A program made the translations under genes and the position numbers. Under the pieces are notes generated by a model, which saw only the letters and a program-made list of their open reading frames with translations, was not told where the DNA came from and made no database searches. DNA of 64,000 nt from Deinococcus peraridilitoris DSM 19664 (GTDB lineage: Bacteria > Deinococcota > Deinococci > Deinococcales > Deinococcaceae), in the NCBI RefSeq assembly GCF_000317835.1, contig NC_019793.1:2732501-2796500 (forward strand). The letters are read 5' to 3'. Below are positions 7,422 through 16,474 of this stretch, piece after piece. Each line of letters begins with the position of its first letter. The first letter of the stretch is position 1.

Positions 7422-8660
7422 TTACTCGGTCTGTTTTTCTTCTTTCACCACGCCGGCGGCGACCTCACGTGGATTGACGCTTTGCAGCACGCGCGCGAAC
7501 GCCTCCACTGCCCGGTCGATCTGCTCGTAGCTGATCGTGAGGGGTGGCAGGAAACGCACCACCAGTGGCGTGGCCTGCAAAGTCAGCACCGCTTCGTCGT
7601 GCTCCAGCGCCGCGATGTAGGGCGCGCTCTTCTCCTTGAGTTCCACGCCGATCATCAGGCCCTGACCGCGCACTTCGCGAATCTTGGAACTCTCAATGGC
7701 GCGCAGTTTCTGCATAAAGTAGGCGCCCTTCTCGGCGGCCTGCTCCCAGAGCTTCTCGCGCTTCATGAAGCGGATCGCGGCGATGCCGGCGGCCATGGCG
7801 AGCGGATTGCCGCCGAAGGTCGTGCCGTGCCCGCCCTTGGGCATCTTGTTCGCCACGTCGGCGCTCATGACAAAAGCGCCGATGGGGACCCCACCCGCCA
7901 TGGCCTTGGCGAGCGTCACGCCGTCGGGCACCACGTCCGCGTGCTCCATGGCAAACATCTTGCCGGTGCGGCAAAAGCCGGTCTGGATTTCGTCGAGAAT
8001 CAGCAGAGCGCCCTTTTCGCGGGTGATTTCACGCGCAGCGCGCAGAAACTCGGCGTCGGCCGGGCGCACGCCACCCTCGCCCTGCACGGGTTCCAGAATG
8101 ACGGCGGCGATGTCCTCGGTGACGGCGGCGCGCAGTTCCTCGACGCTGCCGTAGGTGACGAACGTGACCTGTGCGTCATCGACGGCGCTGCCAAAGGGCT
8201 CGCGGTACTTGGGTTCCCAGGTGAACGCCAGCGCGCCCAGCGTGCGGCCCGAAAAGCCGCGCTTCATCGAAACGAACTTGTAACGGCCCGTGGCGGTGAT
8301 GGCGAACTTCTTGGCCGCTTCCATTGCCTCGGTGCCGCTGTTGCACAAAAATACGCGCTCCAGGCCCTGCGGCAGCACGCTCACCAGTTCCTGCAGAAAC
8401 TCGGCGCGCTGGTCGTTGGGCAGGGTCTGCGGCATCACCATCAACCTGGCGGCCTGCTCCTGCACGGCCCGGACGACTTCCGGATTGCTGTGCCCGACGT
8501 TGGCCACGCCGTAGCCCGCGACACAGTCGATGTACTCGCGTCCTTCGCTGTCCCACACCCTGGCGCCCTCGGCGCGTACCATCACCACGGCGTGCTTGTT
8601 GTACACGCCGCTGTCCAGCGTGTTTTCCACTTCGAGCCAGTTTGTCTGCGTTGCGGTCAT
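7422..8660 (-). CDS. lysJ: [LysW]-aminoadipate semialdehyde/glutamate semialdehyde transaminase
   Basis: 412 residues, class III PLP aminotransferase of the ArgD/LysJ group. The pyridoxal lysine is expected in [14 protein letters not shown]; other family segments are [29 protein letters not shown] and [15 protein letters not shown]. In organisms that make lysine on the LysW carrier, this enzyme converts LysW-bound aminoadipate semialdehyde to LysW-bound lysine. The assignment to LysJ rather than a plain ArgD rests on lysS, T, U, W, X, Y and Z being in the same window. GGGGGG lies just upstream of the ATG. It is not part of the main lysine operon. Confidence 0.8.
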   Translation of the reverse strand: MTATQTNWLEVENTLDSGVYNKHAVVMVRAEGARVWDSEGREYIDCVAGYGVANVGHSNPEVVRAVQEQAARLMVMPQTLPNDQRAEFLQELVSVLPQGLERVFLCNSGTEAMEAAKKFAITATGRYKFVSMKRGFSGRTLGALAFTWEPKYREPFGSAVDDAQVTFVTYGSVEELRAAVTEDIAAVILEPVQGEGGVRPADAEFLRAAREITREKGALLILDEIQTGFCRTGKMFAMEHADVVPDGVTLAKAMAGGVPIGAFVMSADVANKMPKGGHGTTFGGNPLAMAAGIAAIRFMKREKLWEQAAEKGAYFMQKLRAIESSKIREVRGQGLMIGVELKEKSAPYIAALEHDEAVLTLQATPLVVRFLPPLTISYEQIDRAVEAFARVLQSVNPREVAAGVVKEEKQTE

Positions 8661-8723
8661 GCTTCCCCCTTGTGAGCGAGCCCCAGGCGGGGCTCGCGAA
8701 TGCTTCAGTCTACCCCTCGGGCT

Positions 8724-9320
8724 TCAGTGCTGCTTCGCCCCGGCCACCATTGCCGGGTTCGCGCCCGGTGGCAGGGCAGGCCAGTCCTCGGTCTGCTGTG
8801 CACGTTCCGGCCAGTTCTCCTTGCCGCTCCAACCGTCGATGCTCACGGCGTACACGCTGGTATGCCGGAGGTCGGCGTCCGGAATCGGGCGGCACTCCAC
8901 GCCGGGGCGGAGTTCTGGAAAGTACTTGCGCATCAAGGCGTACAGCGCTGTACGTGCCGCTTCACCCTCCAGCAGCCGTATGCGCCCGAAGACCATGACG
9001 CTGCGGTACTGCACGGACAATTCCACCGGATCGTTGGAAGGCAGCAGCGCGCCCATCTCGGACGCTTCGATGCACACCTGCTGGTGTTGCTCGCTGTTGG
9101 CACGTACGCGGCCCACCACGTTGGAGTGAAAGATGACCTCGTGCTGTGTCTCGTCGTACCAGAAGGTTGTCGGGGTGACAAAAGGCTGCTCGCCCCAACG
9201 CGTGGCGACACGGCCAATCGGCGCCGAGTGCAGAAATGCCCGAATCCACGCGTCGTCGCGGCGGTTCTGCGGGCGGCGGGACCGGTTGGGTGGATGCACG
9301 CTGAGGTCGTAATAGCTCAT
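8724..9320 (-). CDS. pyridoxamine 5'-phosphate oxidase-like flavin protein
   Basis: 198 residues starting at MSYYDLS; this start overlaps the upstream cupin stop as ATGA, so the longer frame to 9395 is rejected. The segment IGRVATRWGEQPFVTPTTFWYD and later VELSVQYRSVMVFGRIRLLE fit the split-barrel FMN-binding family (PF12900-like, Nim/PNPOx-related). Such proteins bind FMN, F420 or heme and many act as oxidoreductases or resistance proteins. It forms a two-gene unit with the cupin and lies divergent from a MocR-type regulator, a family that often controls vitamin B6-related genes. Confidence 0.65.
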   Translation of the reverse strand: MSYYDLSVHPPNRSRRPQNRRDDAWIRAFLHSAPIGRVATRWGEQPFVTPTTFWYDETQHEVIFHSNVVGRVRANSEQHQQVCIEASEMGALLPSNDPVELSVQYRSVMVFGRIRLLEGEAARTALYALMRKYFPELRPGVECRPIPDADLRHTSVYAVSIDGWSGKENWPERAQQTEDWPALPPGANPAMVAGAKQH

Positions 9321-9706
9321 GGCAGATCCATGGCCGTGAACGGGGTGGTGACCGGTGCGTTCTCCCCGCCCGGCGGTCCGTAGAACAGCACCCACACCAC
9401 CAGGTCGTCCGTGAAGTCCACGAAGCGGTGCGGCGCAAAGGCGGGCGCGAAGAGAAAGTCACCCGCCTGAAAGCTGACACGCTCCCCGTTGCACTCGAAG
9501 TGGCCCTGTCCGCAGGCGACGATATAGACCTCATCACGGGTATGGGGCGTCTGGCGGTCCACGCCGCGCGGCGCGTAGACCTCCACGCTCAATGAGCCCC
9601 GTTCGAAGACCGTGGCGAAGCGTTCCCCGCCTTGGCCTGGAAGGCGCTGCAGTGCCTGAGACAGCCGGACCTGATGCAGGGTGTCAGTGGTGCCTGGTGT
9701 GCTCAT
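9317..9706 (-). CDS. cupin-domain protein
   Basis: 129 residues. The cupin motif 1 region reads PHTRDEVYIVACGQGHFECNG and motif 2 reads GDFLFAPAFAPHRFVDF, with the His and Glu residues that usually bind a metal. Its function may be enzymatic or ligand sensing; the substrate is not evident. TAGCTT sits 5 nt before the ATG, consistent with a leaderless transcript. The stop overlaps the start of the PNPOx-like gene (ATGA). Confidence 0.7.
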   Translation of the reverse strand: MSTPGTTDTLHQVRLSQALQRLPGQGGERFATVFERGSLSVEVYAPRGVDRQTPHTRDEVYIVACGQGHFECNGERVSFQAGDFLFAPAFAPHRFVDFTDDLVVWVLFYGPPGGENAPVTTPFTAMDLP

Positions 9707-9725
9707 GCTTTAAGCTAGAAAATCC

Positions 9726-9749
9726 AGTGGCCCCCCCAAAAGTACCACT
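9726..9749. promoter_or_regulatory. possible MocR-type operator between divergent genes
   Basis: AGTGG at 9726-9730 and CCACT at 9745-9749 form an inverted repeat with a C-rich spacer in the 53-bp gap between the cupin start and the MocR-like start. AGTGG half-sites are reported for PdxR-type regulators. Proposed from position and half-site only. Confidence 0.35.
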
Positions 9750-9759
9750 CCATTCCGAA

Positions 9760-11253
9760 ATGCCCGAACCACTTGCAAATACCCTGCCCGGCAGTCGGGC
9801 CGAGCTGCCCGTGTTGCTGCAGCTGGAGCGCGGCACTGAAGCGCTGCACCGCCAGATCGCGCGTCAGCTGCGCGCCGCGATTCTGGACGGGCGCCTTGCC
9901 AGAAGCGCGCCGCTGCCTTCCACGCGCGCGCTCAGCCGTGAGCTGGGGGTGGCGCGCGGCGCGGTGGTCGAGGCTTACGCTGAGTTGCACGCCGAGGGCT
10001 ACCTCGAATCCCGGCACGGTTCGGGAACCCGGGTGATGGCCGCTTCGCCGCCAACCGGACCTCGTGGGACCCGCGCGTCCGTACCCGGTGAGACATCGCG
10101 CTGGCTGCGCGGCGAGCCGGACCCGGTGGCCGCCGACGGCCCGCCCAGCGCGCCCGGCATTCATTTCCGCCTGGGGCAGCCCTCGGTGCGCGAGCTCGAT
10201 CAGGATGCCTGGCGCCGGGCCTGGCGCGACATGCTGCAGGGCGTGCCACCGTGCGATTACGGCGACGCTCGCGGCGAAGTCGAACTGCGCAGCACCCTGG
10301 CCGGCTTTCTGACGCGTTCACGCGGGCTGCCGACCGCGCCGGACGACCTGATCGTGACGACCGGCGCGGCGCAGGGTCTCAACCTGCTGGCGCGCGCCGT
10401 GTTGCGTGAAGGAGACCGGGTGGCCTTCGAGGAGCCTGGCTACCGTTTTGCCCGCCAGGTGCTGGGACTGCACGGCGCAGGCGTGATGCCCGTGAACGTC
10501 GATGACGACGGGTTGCGCGTCGAGGAGCTGCCCGAAGGACACGGGGCACCCCTGATGCTCTACTGCACGCCTTCGCACCAGTACCCGCTCGGCTCGCGCC
10601 TGCCGGTGGCCCGCCGACTGGCGCTGCTCGCCTGGGCCGAGCGCAACGACGTGCTGATCGTCGAGGACGACTACGACAGCGAGTTTCGCTACGGCGCCCC
10701 TCCCTTGCCGACCCTGGCGTCTCTGGACCGCACGCGCGTCGTCTACATGGGCACCCTCAGCAAGGTGCTGATGCCCGCCGTGCGGCTGGGCTACCTGGTT
10801 GCTCCGCCCGCCCTGAGCGCCCGCGTGATCCGCGAGAAAACCCTGGCCGACCGCCACGACCCCTGGCCGTTGCAACGCGCCCTGGCTGCCTTTATCGCGC
10901 AGGGCAGCCTGGAGCGCCACGTGCGGCGCATGCGGCGGGTCTACGCCGCCAAGCGGGAGGTGCTCACGCAGGAGCTGCGCCCGCTGGAACCCACCGCGCG
11001 GCTGACCGGCATCGAGGCCGGTCTGCACGCCTGCCTGGAACTCCAATCTCCGCTGAGCGCCCGGACGGTCGCGGCAGCCTGTGCAGCGCGCGGCGTGCAC
11101 CTTTCTCCGCTCGATTCGTACTACCTCGGTCCCGTTCAGCGAGAAGCGCTGCTGCTCGGCTACGGGGCCCTCAGCTTGACCGAGATCAAGGAAGGTGTGG
11201 CCGTACTGCGCGAAGTTCTGAACGAGAGCGCCGGGGTGAAAGGGCCCGGGTAA
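9760..11253 (+). CDS. MocR-family transcriptional regulator (GntR head, aminotransferase body)
   Basis: About 497 residues from the ATG at 9760. An N-terminal winged helix (ALHRQIARQLRAAILDGRL, then LPSTRALSRELGVARGAVVEAYAEL, to about residue 95) is fused by a linker to a fold-type I aminotransferase-like domain (VTTGAAQGLNLLARAVL, YCTPSHQYPLG, VEDDYDSEFRY, and the PLP-lysine region YMGTLSKVLMPAVRLGYL). Such proteins use PLP as an effector rather than for catalysis; PdxR controls pyridoxal phosphate synthesis. It is transcribed away from a cupin/PNPOx-like pair that it probably regulates. The frame is open upstream to 9592, but that part overlaps the cupin coding region. Confidence 0.85.
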   Translation: MPEPLANTLPGSRAELPVLLQLERGTEALHRQIARQLRAAILDGRLARSAPLPSTRALSRELGVARGAVVEAYAELHAEGYLESRHGSGTRVMAASPPTGPRGTRASVPGETSRWLRGEPDPVAADGPPSAPGIHFRLGQPSVRELDQDAWRRAWRDMLQGVPPCDYGDARGEVELRSTLAGFLTRSRGLPTAPDDLIVTTGAAQGLNLLARAVLREGDRVAFEEPGYRFARQVLGLHGAGVMPVNVDDDGLRVEELPEGHGAPLMLYCTPSHQYPLGSRLPVARRLALLAWAERNDVLIVEDDYDSEFRYGAPPLPTLASLDRTRVVYMGTLSKVLMPAVRLGYLVAPPALSARVIREKTLADRHDPWPLQRALAAFIAQGSLERHVRRMRRVYAAKREVLTQELRPLEPTARLTGIEAGLHACLELQSPLSARTVAAACAARGVHLSPLDSYYLGPVQREALLLGYGALSLTEIKEGVAVLREVLNESAGVKGPG

Positions 11254-11258
11254 AGCAC

Positions 11259-12329
11259 TCAGAAGGCCAGGCAGGCGGGCGTCGGGCACGCCACCAGGGC
11301 CGCCTCTTCCAGGCGGCCCGTGCTGGGGTGGCGCGCGAAGACCGTCACGCTGTCGCTGTCCAGGTTGCCGACCAGCAGGAAGGCGCCATTCGGTGACAGC
11401 GTGAAGTGCCTTGGCGTCCTGCCGCGCGTGGAGTGACTGCCCAGCCAGCCCAGCGCGCCCGTGGCCTCGTCCACCTCGAAGACCGCGATGGCGTCGTTCT
11501 CACGCGTCGAAACGTACAGAAAGCGGCCGTCCGGGCTGAGCTGCAACTCGGAGGCGATCACCCGCTCCCGGGGATGGGCGGGGGTGACGTATTGCACCAG
11601 CAAGTCGGCGGGCGAGTTTTCTTCGGGTGTGCTCAGCCGCAGGCTGGCGGCCGCGCCCGCGAGCTCCAGGGTGCAGAAGACCAGCTGGCCCCCCGGGTGA
11701 AACACCAGGTGCCGGGGCCCTGAACCGCCCGGCACCCTGGCCGCCGCGAGGCGCTTGAGCAAGGCCCCTTCCTGCAGGCTGTACAGCACGACCTCGTCGG
11801 TGCCCAGGTCGGCGGCGCAGGCGATCAGTCCCCCCCTGCCGGGCGTGATGCAGTGGGGGTGCGGTCCTTCCTGACGGTCCTCGTTCGGTCCCTGGCCAGT
11901 GTGGCTTGCGCGGGCGGCCTCGGCGCCCAGCGCGCCGTCTTCACGCACCTCGAAGGCTATCACCGAGGCTTCACCATTGCCGTAATTGGCGGCGAACACC
12001 CGCTGTCCCGCCGGGTCCACGCTGACGTGCGCGGTGAAGTGGCCCTGCGTGGACTGGCTGCCCAACTCGCGCAGGTTCTCGCCGTCCACCGCGAGCGCCG
12101 TGACTCTTCCGGCGTCCACTTCGCTCGCGGCGTATACGGTCTTTCTGGAGGGATGCAGCGCCAGAAAAGAGGGGTGCTCCAGCTCGGCCGCCAGACCCAG
12201 CACTTCCAGGGTGACGCGCTCCTGATCGAACTGTGCGGCGTAGATGCCGCGCCCCTTGGCAAAAGGAGCGTGCGGCAAGGGTGAGGTGTAGGTGCCGATG
12301 AACAGCGGTTTTATGGATTCTTGGGGCAT
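11259..12329 (-). CDS. lactonase family beta-propeller (6-phosphogluconolactonase-like)
   Basis: About 356 residues from the ATG at 12329, chosen because AGGAG precedes it by 5 nt; the frame continues to 12365. Repeated blades are visible (PLFIGTYTS, HPSFLALHPSRKTVYAASE, FTAHVSVDPAGQRVFAANYGNG, HPHCITPG, LQLSPDGRFLYVSTRENDAIAVFEV, PRHFTLSPNGAFLLVGNLDSDSVTVF). This is the Pgl/YbhE family, seven-bladed propellers of which E. coli YbhE hydrolyses 6-phosphogluconolactone. The specific lactone here is not certain. It ends six bases beyond the convergent MocR stop. Confidence 0.8.
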   Translation of the reverse strand: MPQESIKPLFIGTYTSPLPHAPFAKGRGIYAAQFDQERVTLEVLGLAAELEHPSFLALHPSRKTVYAASEVDAGRVTALAVDGENLRELGSQSTQGHFTAHVSVDPAGQRVFAANYGNGEASVIAFEVREDGALGAEAARASHTGQGPNEDRQEGPHPHCITPGRGGLIACAADLGTDEVVLYSLQEGALLKRLAAARVPGGSGPRHLVFHPGGQLVFCTLELAGAAASLRLSTPEENSPADLLVQYVTPAHPRERVIASELQLSPDGRFLYVSTRENDAIAVFEVDEATGALGWLGSHSTRGRTPRHFTLSPNGAFLLVGNLDSDSVTVFARHPSTGRLEEAALVACPTPACLAF

Positions 12330-12361
12330 CAGGACTCCTGTGGGCGTGTTTGACGGCGAGT

Positions 12362-12952
12362 TCACTTGGTGCCGACCGGCAGTTGTCGCAGCTGGGCGCG
12401 CAGCGCGCCGGTGTCCACCTCGTCACGGGTGATTTCCATGTACACGTCGTCGAAGCGCTCGCCGCCCAGCACGATCCGGCCGGTGCGGCGTCCGATTTCG
12501 CGAAAACCGACCTTTTTGTAGGCCTGAATGGCGCGCTCGTTGAAGGCAAAGACGCGCAGCTCGATGTTCCAGAGATTCAGATGGTACATGCCGTACGCGG
12601 CCATCAGACGGGTGGCCTGCGAGCCAAAACCCGCGCCCCAGTCCTGGGGATTGAAAATCGCGATGCCAAAGGTCGCCGCGCCGTGCCGATGGTCGATTTC
12701 GCGCAGGCCGGTCGAGCCCACGATGCGTCCGCTCGACCGCTCGTATATTCCGAAATTCACCTCGTCGGCGCGTACGCGGCTGATGGAGTCATACCAGGCC
12801 TGCTCGTCTTCCAGGCTGTATGCCCGTCCCCAGCTGCCCAGATACGTGGTGAGTTCGAGGTTCGAGAAGTGCCGGGTAATCTCGGGAAGGTCTTCACGCC
12901 GGATGCGCGCCAGAAAGATGGTTTCGCCGCTCAGGGCAGGAATCGGGTCCAT
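12362..12952 (-). CDS. GNAT-family N-acetyltransferase (RimJ/RimL-like)
   Basis: 196 residues. Typical GNAT order: IFLARIRREDLPEI, FGIYERSSGRIVGSTGLREID, the acetyl-CoA loop region DWGAGFGSQATRLMAAYG, and NERAIQAYKKVGFREIGRRTG. RimJ/RimL relatives acetylate ribosomal protein N-termini or other amines, but the substrate cannot be inferred. TATCGT sits 5 nt before the ATG, suggesting leaderless transcription independent of the lut genes upstream. Confidence 0.8.
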   Translation of the reverse strand: MDPIPALSGETIFLARIRREDLPEITRHFSNLELTTYLGSWGRAYSLEDEQAWYDSISRVRADEVNFGIYERSSGRIVGSTGLREIDHRHGAATFGIAIFNPQDWGAGFGSQATRLMAAYGMYHLNLWNIELRVFAFNERAIQAYKKVGFREIGRRTGRIVLGGERFDDVYMEITRDEVDTGALRAQLRQLPVGTK

Positions 12953-13009
12953 GCTGAACGATACGAAATTCCGGGCGGGCGAAGCGCGGGTGCGCCGTTG
13001 GGGGGCTGT

Positions 13010-13618
13010 CTACTCGCGCCGCAGCACGATCACATCCGTGCGCCCCGGCCCGTGGACGCCCAGGGCCATGGTCTGCTCGATGTCCGCGCTTTTGCTGGGG
13101 CCGGTATGAAACCCCAGGGCGCCCGGCAGGGTCTGAGGACCAAAAGTCAGGTAAGCGTCTTCCAGGTCGGCCACCAGCTGCGAGGCGTCCAGTACCACGA
13201 TGTGGTGGTACGGCAGCAGGGACGCCAGCCGCCCCCAGGCCGAGCTGAGCACGACGCTTCCGGTGGCGGCCACCGCCAGCTCGCATCCGGTCACCCCCAC
13301 GTCGGCCTGCGCGGCGGGGGCAGGGGAGAGGTGAGCGGCCGCGAGCGCGAGCCCGATGTCGTCCAGCAGCGCGTGCGGTGAACGGACAAAGGTGCGGGCC
13401 CCCTGTAGCAGTTCGCTCAGGACCCGCTGCGCTTCCTGCAGGGTCGAGATCAGGTGGACGCGTCCCAGCACCGCTTCGTGCTCGATTTTGAAGCGCTCGG
13501 CGAGGTCGTGCGCCGAGCGCTTCCCGGAAGGTGACCCGGGAGGGGGCAGTGGTGTGAGATCCGTCGAGCCTGCGGCGGCCGCTTGCCGGACGCGCTGCAG
13601 AAATTCATCACGGTCCAT
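13010..13618 (-). CDS. lutC: lactate utilization protein C (LUD domain)
   Basis: 202 residues of the LutC/YkgG family: glycine-rich TGCELAVAATGSVVLSS and a terminal GPSKSADIEQTMALGVHGPGRTDVIVL, the conserved LUD-domain ending. LutABC together oxidise L-lactate to pyruvate with iron-sulfur clusters. The start overlaps the lutB stop by 11 bp, with AGGAG upstream inside lutB, so it is the third gene of a coupled operon. Confidence 0.88.
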   Translation of the reverse strand: MDRDEFLQRVRQAAAAGSTDLTPLPPPGSPSGKRSAHDLAERFKIEHEAVLGRVHLISTLQEAQRVLSELLQGARTFVRSPHALLDDIGLALAAAHLSPAPAAQADVGVTGCELAVAATGSVVLSSAWGRLASLLPYHHIVVLDASQLVADLEDAYLTFGPQTLPGALGFHTGPSKSADIEQTMALGVHGPGRTDVIVLRRE

Positions 13619-15053
13619 CGGTCACCCCGCTCCTGCCGTCTTCTGCCTGCTCATATTGCAGCCGTGAGGCCCAGAGATCGCGGAAACCCTGCCGGGCAGG
13701 CGCCGGAAAGTCGCGTCCCAGCTGCCAGCCTGCCAGCAGTGGCAGGTTCAAGCGTGGCAACCGACCGCCGCGCCAGGGCGAGAACCGCGCCCCCCGGCTG
13801 GCCAGCCGGTAGATTCGGGGGCGCGTCATGACCTGCGCGAAGCTGCGCATGGCCAGCGCCTCACCCCTGGAGGTCAGGCCCGCTTCGACGGCGCGCCCGC
13901 GCAGCGTCACCAGCATTTGCGGCAGGGGAATTCTGACGGGGCACACGTCACCGCAGGCGCCGCACAGGGTAGAGGCGTAGGGCAGGCTGCCCGCTTCCTT
14001 CAGGCCCAGCAAATTGGGGTCGAGCACGCTGCCGATGGGGCCGCTGTACACCCAGCCGTAAGCGTGCCCGCCCAGCTGCTGGTACACCGGGCAGGTATTC
14101 AGGCAGGCTCCACAGCGAATGCAGCGCAGGGAAGCGCGCATCTCGGGGTCGGCCAGGATGCGCGAACGCCCATTGTCCAGCACCACCAGGTGAAACTCCT
14201 GGGGCCCCTCGCTTTCCTCGGGCCGCTTCGGTCCCGAGATGACGCTCACGAACACGCTCGCACGCTGTCCCGTGGCGGCGCGGGGCAGCAGCTTGAGAAA
14301 CACCCCCAGGTCCGAGAGGCGCGGAATGACCTTCTCGATACCCATGACCGCCACGTGCACGCGCGGCGCCGAGGTCGTCAGGCGGGCATTGCCCTCGTTC
14401 TCGACGATCACCACGCTGCCCGACTCGGCCACCGCGAAGTTCACCCCGCTGATGCCCATGTCGGCGGCCAGGAACTCCTCACGGATGACTTCGCGGGCCT
14501 TGCGCGCCAGCCCGTCGGCGCTCGTGCCACGCGGCACGCCGTGCAGGCGCCAGAACAGTTCGTCCACTTCCCGTTTGGGTTTGTGAATGGCCGGGCCGAT
14601 GATGTGGCTAGGGAATTCTCCCTCCTGCTGCAGGATGTACTCACCCAGGTCGGTTTCGACCGGACGCACGCCTGCCGCCTCAAGGGCGGCGTTCAGCTCG
14701 ATTTCTTCGCTGACCATGCTCTTGGACTTCACGGCGCTGCGGCAGTTCGTTTCCCGCGCGATTCGCACGACGATCTCGCGCGCCTCCTGCGCGTCGGCGG
14801 CGAAGTGCACGTGACCGCCCAGACGCTCGATGTGCTCGGTGAGCTGTGCGAGGTAGAGGTCCAGGTTCGCCAGGGTGTGGTCCTTCACGGCCGCCGCGTA
14901 GGACTTGAGGTCGTCCAGCGCGCGCAGCTCTCCGTATGCCAGTCCTCGCTTGAGGTTGAAGTTCTCGGTTGCCCGAAAGGTGGCGCCACGCACCTCGCGG
15001 TTGAGCAGCGCGCGCCTGTGGGCCTCTGGAAAGCGGCGAATCTCGACTTTCAC
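13608..15053 (-). CDS. lutB: lactate utilization iron-sulfur protein B
   Basis: 481 residues from a GTG at 15053, chosen because AAAGGAGG lies six nt upstream and the GTGA overlaps the lutA stop; the frame runs open further but inside lutA. N-terminal LUD domain (VKSKSMVSEEIELN, ESGSVVIVENEGNARL), then two ferredoxin-like clusters (RCIRCGACLNTCPVYQ and CGACGDVCPV). The length is usual for LutB. It passes electrons from lactate oxidation within the LutABC complex in the cytoplasm. Confidence 0.92.
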   Translation of the reverse strand: MKVEIRRFPEAHRRALLNREVRGATFRATENFNLKRGLAYGELRALDDLKSYAAAVKDHTLANLDLYLAQLTEHIERLGGHVHFAADAQEAREIVVRIARETNCRSAVKSKSMVSEEIELNAALEAAGVRPVETDLGEYILQQEGEFPSHIIGPAIHKPKREVDELFWRLHGVPRGTSADGLARKAREVIREEFLAADMGISGVNFAVAESGSVVIVENEGNARLTTSAPRVHVAVMGIEKVIPRLSDLGVFLKLLPRAATGQRASVFVSVISGPKRPEESEGPQEFHLVVLDNGRSRILADPEMRASLRCIRCGACLNTCPVYQQLGGHAYGWVYSGPIGSVLDPNLLGLKEAGSLPYASTLCGACGDVCPVRIPLPQMLVTLRGRAVEAGLTSRGEALAMRSFAQVMTRPRIYRLASRGARFSPWRGGRLPRLNLPLLAGWQLGRDFPAPARQGFRDLWASRLQYEQAEDGRSGVTDGP

Positions 15054-15811
15054 ACGCGACCTCCTTTCGTGCGCCCCGCTGCCAGGGCTTCTGGCCCCTG
15101 CTCCAGCAGCTGCGCGACGTGCAGTGCGGGCGGTCCCCAGTGCGCGCGGCTCAGGCCGCCGCCCAGCTGCATCAGGCAGCCGAGGTCGGTGCTGCACAGT
15201 ACGTCCGCGCCGATGGCGTCCACCGCGAGGCTCGACAGTTTGCGGTTCATCATGGCCTGCGACAGTTCGGGCAGCTTTACGCTGAAGAGCCCTCCGAAGC
15301 CGCAGCACGACTCGTCCCACGCCAGCACCTGCGCGCCCGCCGCCGAGAGCAGCGCGCGTGGCTGGGCGTGCACCCCGAGATGGCGCAGAGCGTGGCAGGA
15401 ATCATGATAGGCCACCCGCAGGCCCGACAGGTCAGTGCCCGCATGCCTGACTCCCAGCACGTCCACCAGAAACTGCGTCAGTTCATGCGTCCTGCCGGCC
15501 ACCCGCCGCGCCTGTTCATGCAGGACCGGGTCATCCCGAAAGAGCTCGGGATACGCGTGGACCATCGCTGTGCACGACCCGGAAGGCGCCACGATCACTT
15601 CGGCTTCGCCAAACACCTCCAGAAAATGCCGCGCGACCGTGCGCGCTTCACGGGCGTACCCGGCGTTGTGGGCCGGCTGGCCACAGCAGGTCTGCGCCGC
15701 GGGAAAGACCACCTCGCACCCGAAGCGGCGCAGCAGCCGCACGCTGGATTCGGCCGCCTGCACGCCGAACTGGTCGGCAAGGCAGGTCACGAACAAGCTC
15801 ACCTTCAACAC
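15050..15811 (-). CDS. lutA: lactate utilization protein A (CCG-domain Fe-S protein)
   Basis: About 253 residues if it starts at the GTG at 15811 (TTG at 15808 and GTG at 15802 are alternatives; the frame is open to 15913). Family beginning VSLFVTCLADQFGVQAAE and two cysteine-rich CCG motifs, around FPAAQTCCGQPAHNAGY and AWDESCCGFGGLFSVK. LutA is related to GlpC and heterodisulfide reductase subunits that bind unusual Fe-S clusters. First gene of the lutABC operon; a G-rich stretch upstream of the start may serve as ribosome-binding site. Confidence 0.88.
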   Translation of the reverse strand: MLKVSLFVTCLADQFGVQAAESSVRLLRRFGCEVVFPAAQTCCGQPAHNAGYAREARTVARHFLEVFGEAEVIVAPSGSCTAMVHAYPELFRDDPVLHEQARRVAGRTHELTQFLVDVLGVRHAGTDLSGLRVAYHDSCHALRHLGVHAQPRALLSAAGAQVLAWDESCCGFGGLFSVKLPELSQAMMNRKLSSLAVDAIGADVLCSTDLGCLMQLGGGLSRAHWGPPALHVAQLLEQGPEALAAGRTKGGRV

Positions 15812-15933
15812 AACACCCCCAGAGTCGAGATGGTCCAGTTTAAGGACTTCCAGCGAAATTGGAATGTGACCCTCCGGGCCGATTTTCTTCTCGGATTGCC
15901 CCGAGCCCGGCAAGACGTCCCCAATCAGTCAGC

Positions 15934-15962
15934 TTGACGTTTGGCAGAGAGCCTGTTAAACC
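15934..15962 (+). promoter_or_regulatory. possible promoter for the frameshifted gene
   Basis: TTGACG (15934-15939), a 17-nt spacer and TAAACC (15957-15962). The -10 box is poor. This 236-bp gap between lutA and the next start otherwise shows no gene. Confidence 0.35.
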
Positions 15963-16047
15963 TGAGTACATAAGTCGGATTTGCTGATCTCTTCTCCAAC
16001 CTTTCGAATCACACGCCTGCGGCTGGCCGGCCGCAGAAAGGAGCGTC

Positions 16048-16474
16048 ATGGCCCATTCCGTTCCCTCCGACTGGCACCGCGCGCAGACGCTGCTGGACGA
16101 CTTCACCCAGACCCTTCACAACGGTGACTTTCTGCGCCTCTCCCGCCTGTTGACGCCGGACTTCGCCTTCGAGGACACACGATCTGCCGCAAAGCCGTTG
16201 GCCCGAGCTGATCTGCAATCCTGATGGACTCAGGAATCGGTTCTTCGTGCGGCTGGAAGTATGTGAAGTCAACGTGGCTCCGGAAGCGCTGTTCGTTCGG
16301 GCGTTGGGGCTTAGCGGTGAAGCGGAGGTGCTGGAATGTACGACGCTGGACGTCACGCTTGTCCGTGTCCGCAGCACGCTGCACATTCACCGCGTCCGGG
16401 TGCGTGAGCGCAAGCTTTCCTTTGATCAATGCACCCCAACGGTCCGGAATCAAGATCATGTGCCAACGTTTTGA
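16048..16474 (+). pseudogene. frameshifted small gene, possibly NTF2/SnoaL-like
   Basis: The frame from ATG 16048 (GAAAGGAG upstream) reads MAHSVPSDWHRAQTLLDDF and continues to a stop at 16224. From about 16175 the next frame carries what looks like the rest of the protein (DLPQSRWPELICNPDG, FVRLEVCEVNVAPEALFVRA, LHIHRVRVRERKLSF) to a stop at 16474. Together they would make about 140 residues: two helices followed by several strands, the order of an NTF2/SnoaL-type fold. The family is a guess; the frame switch near 16172-16180 is what the sequence shows. It may be a real mutation, a sequencing error or two genes (GTG at 16247 could start the second). Confidence 0.5.
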
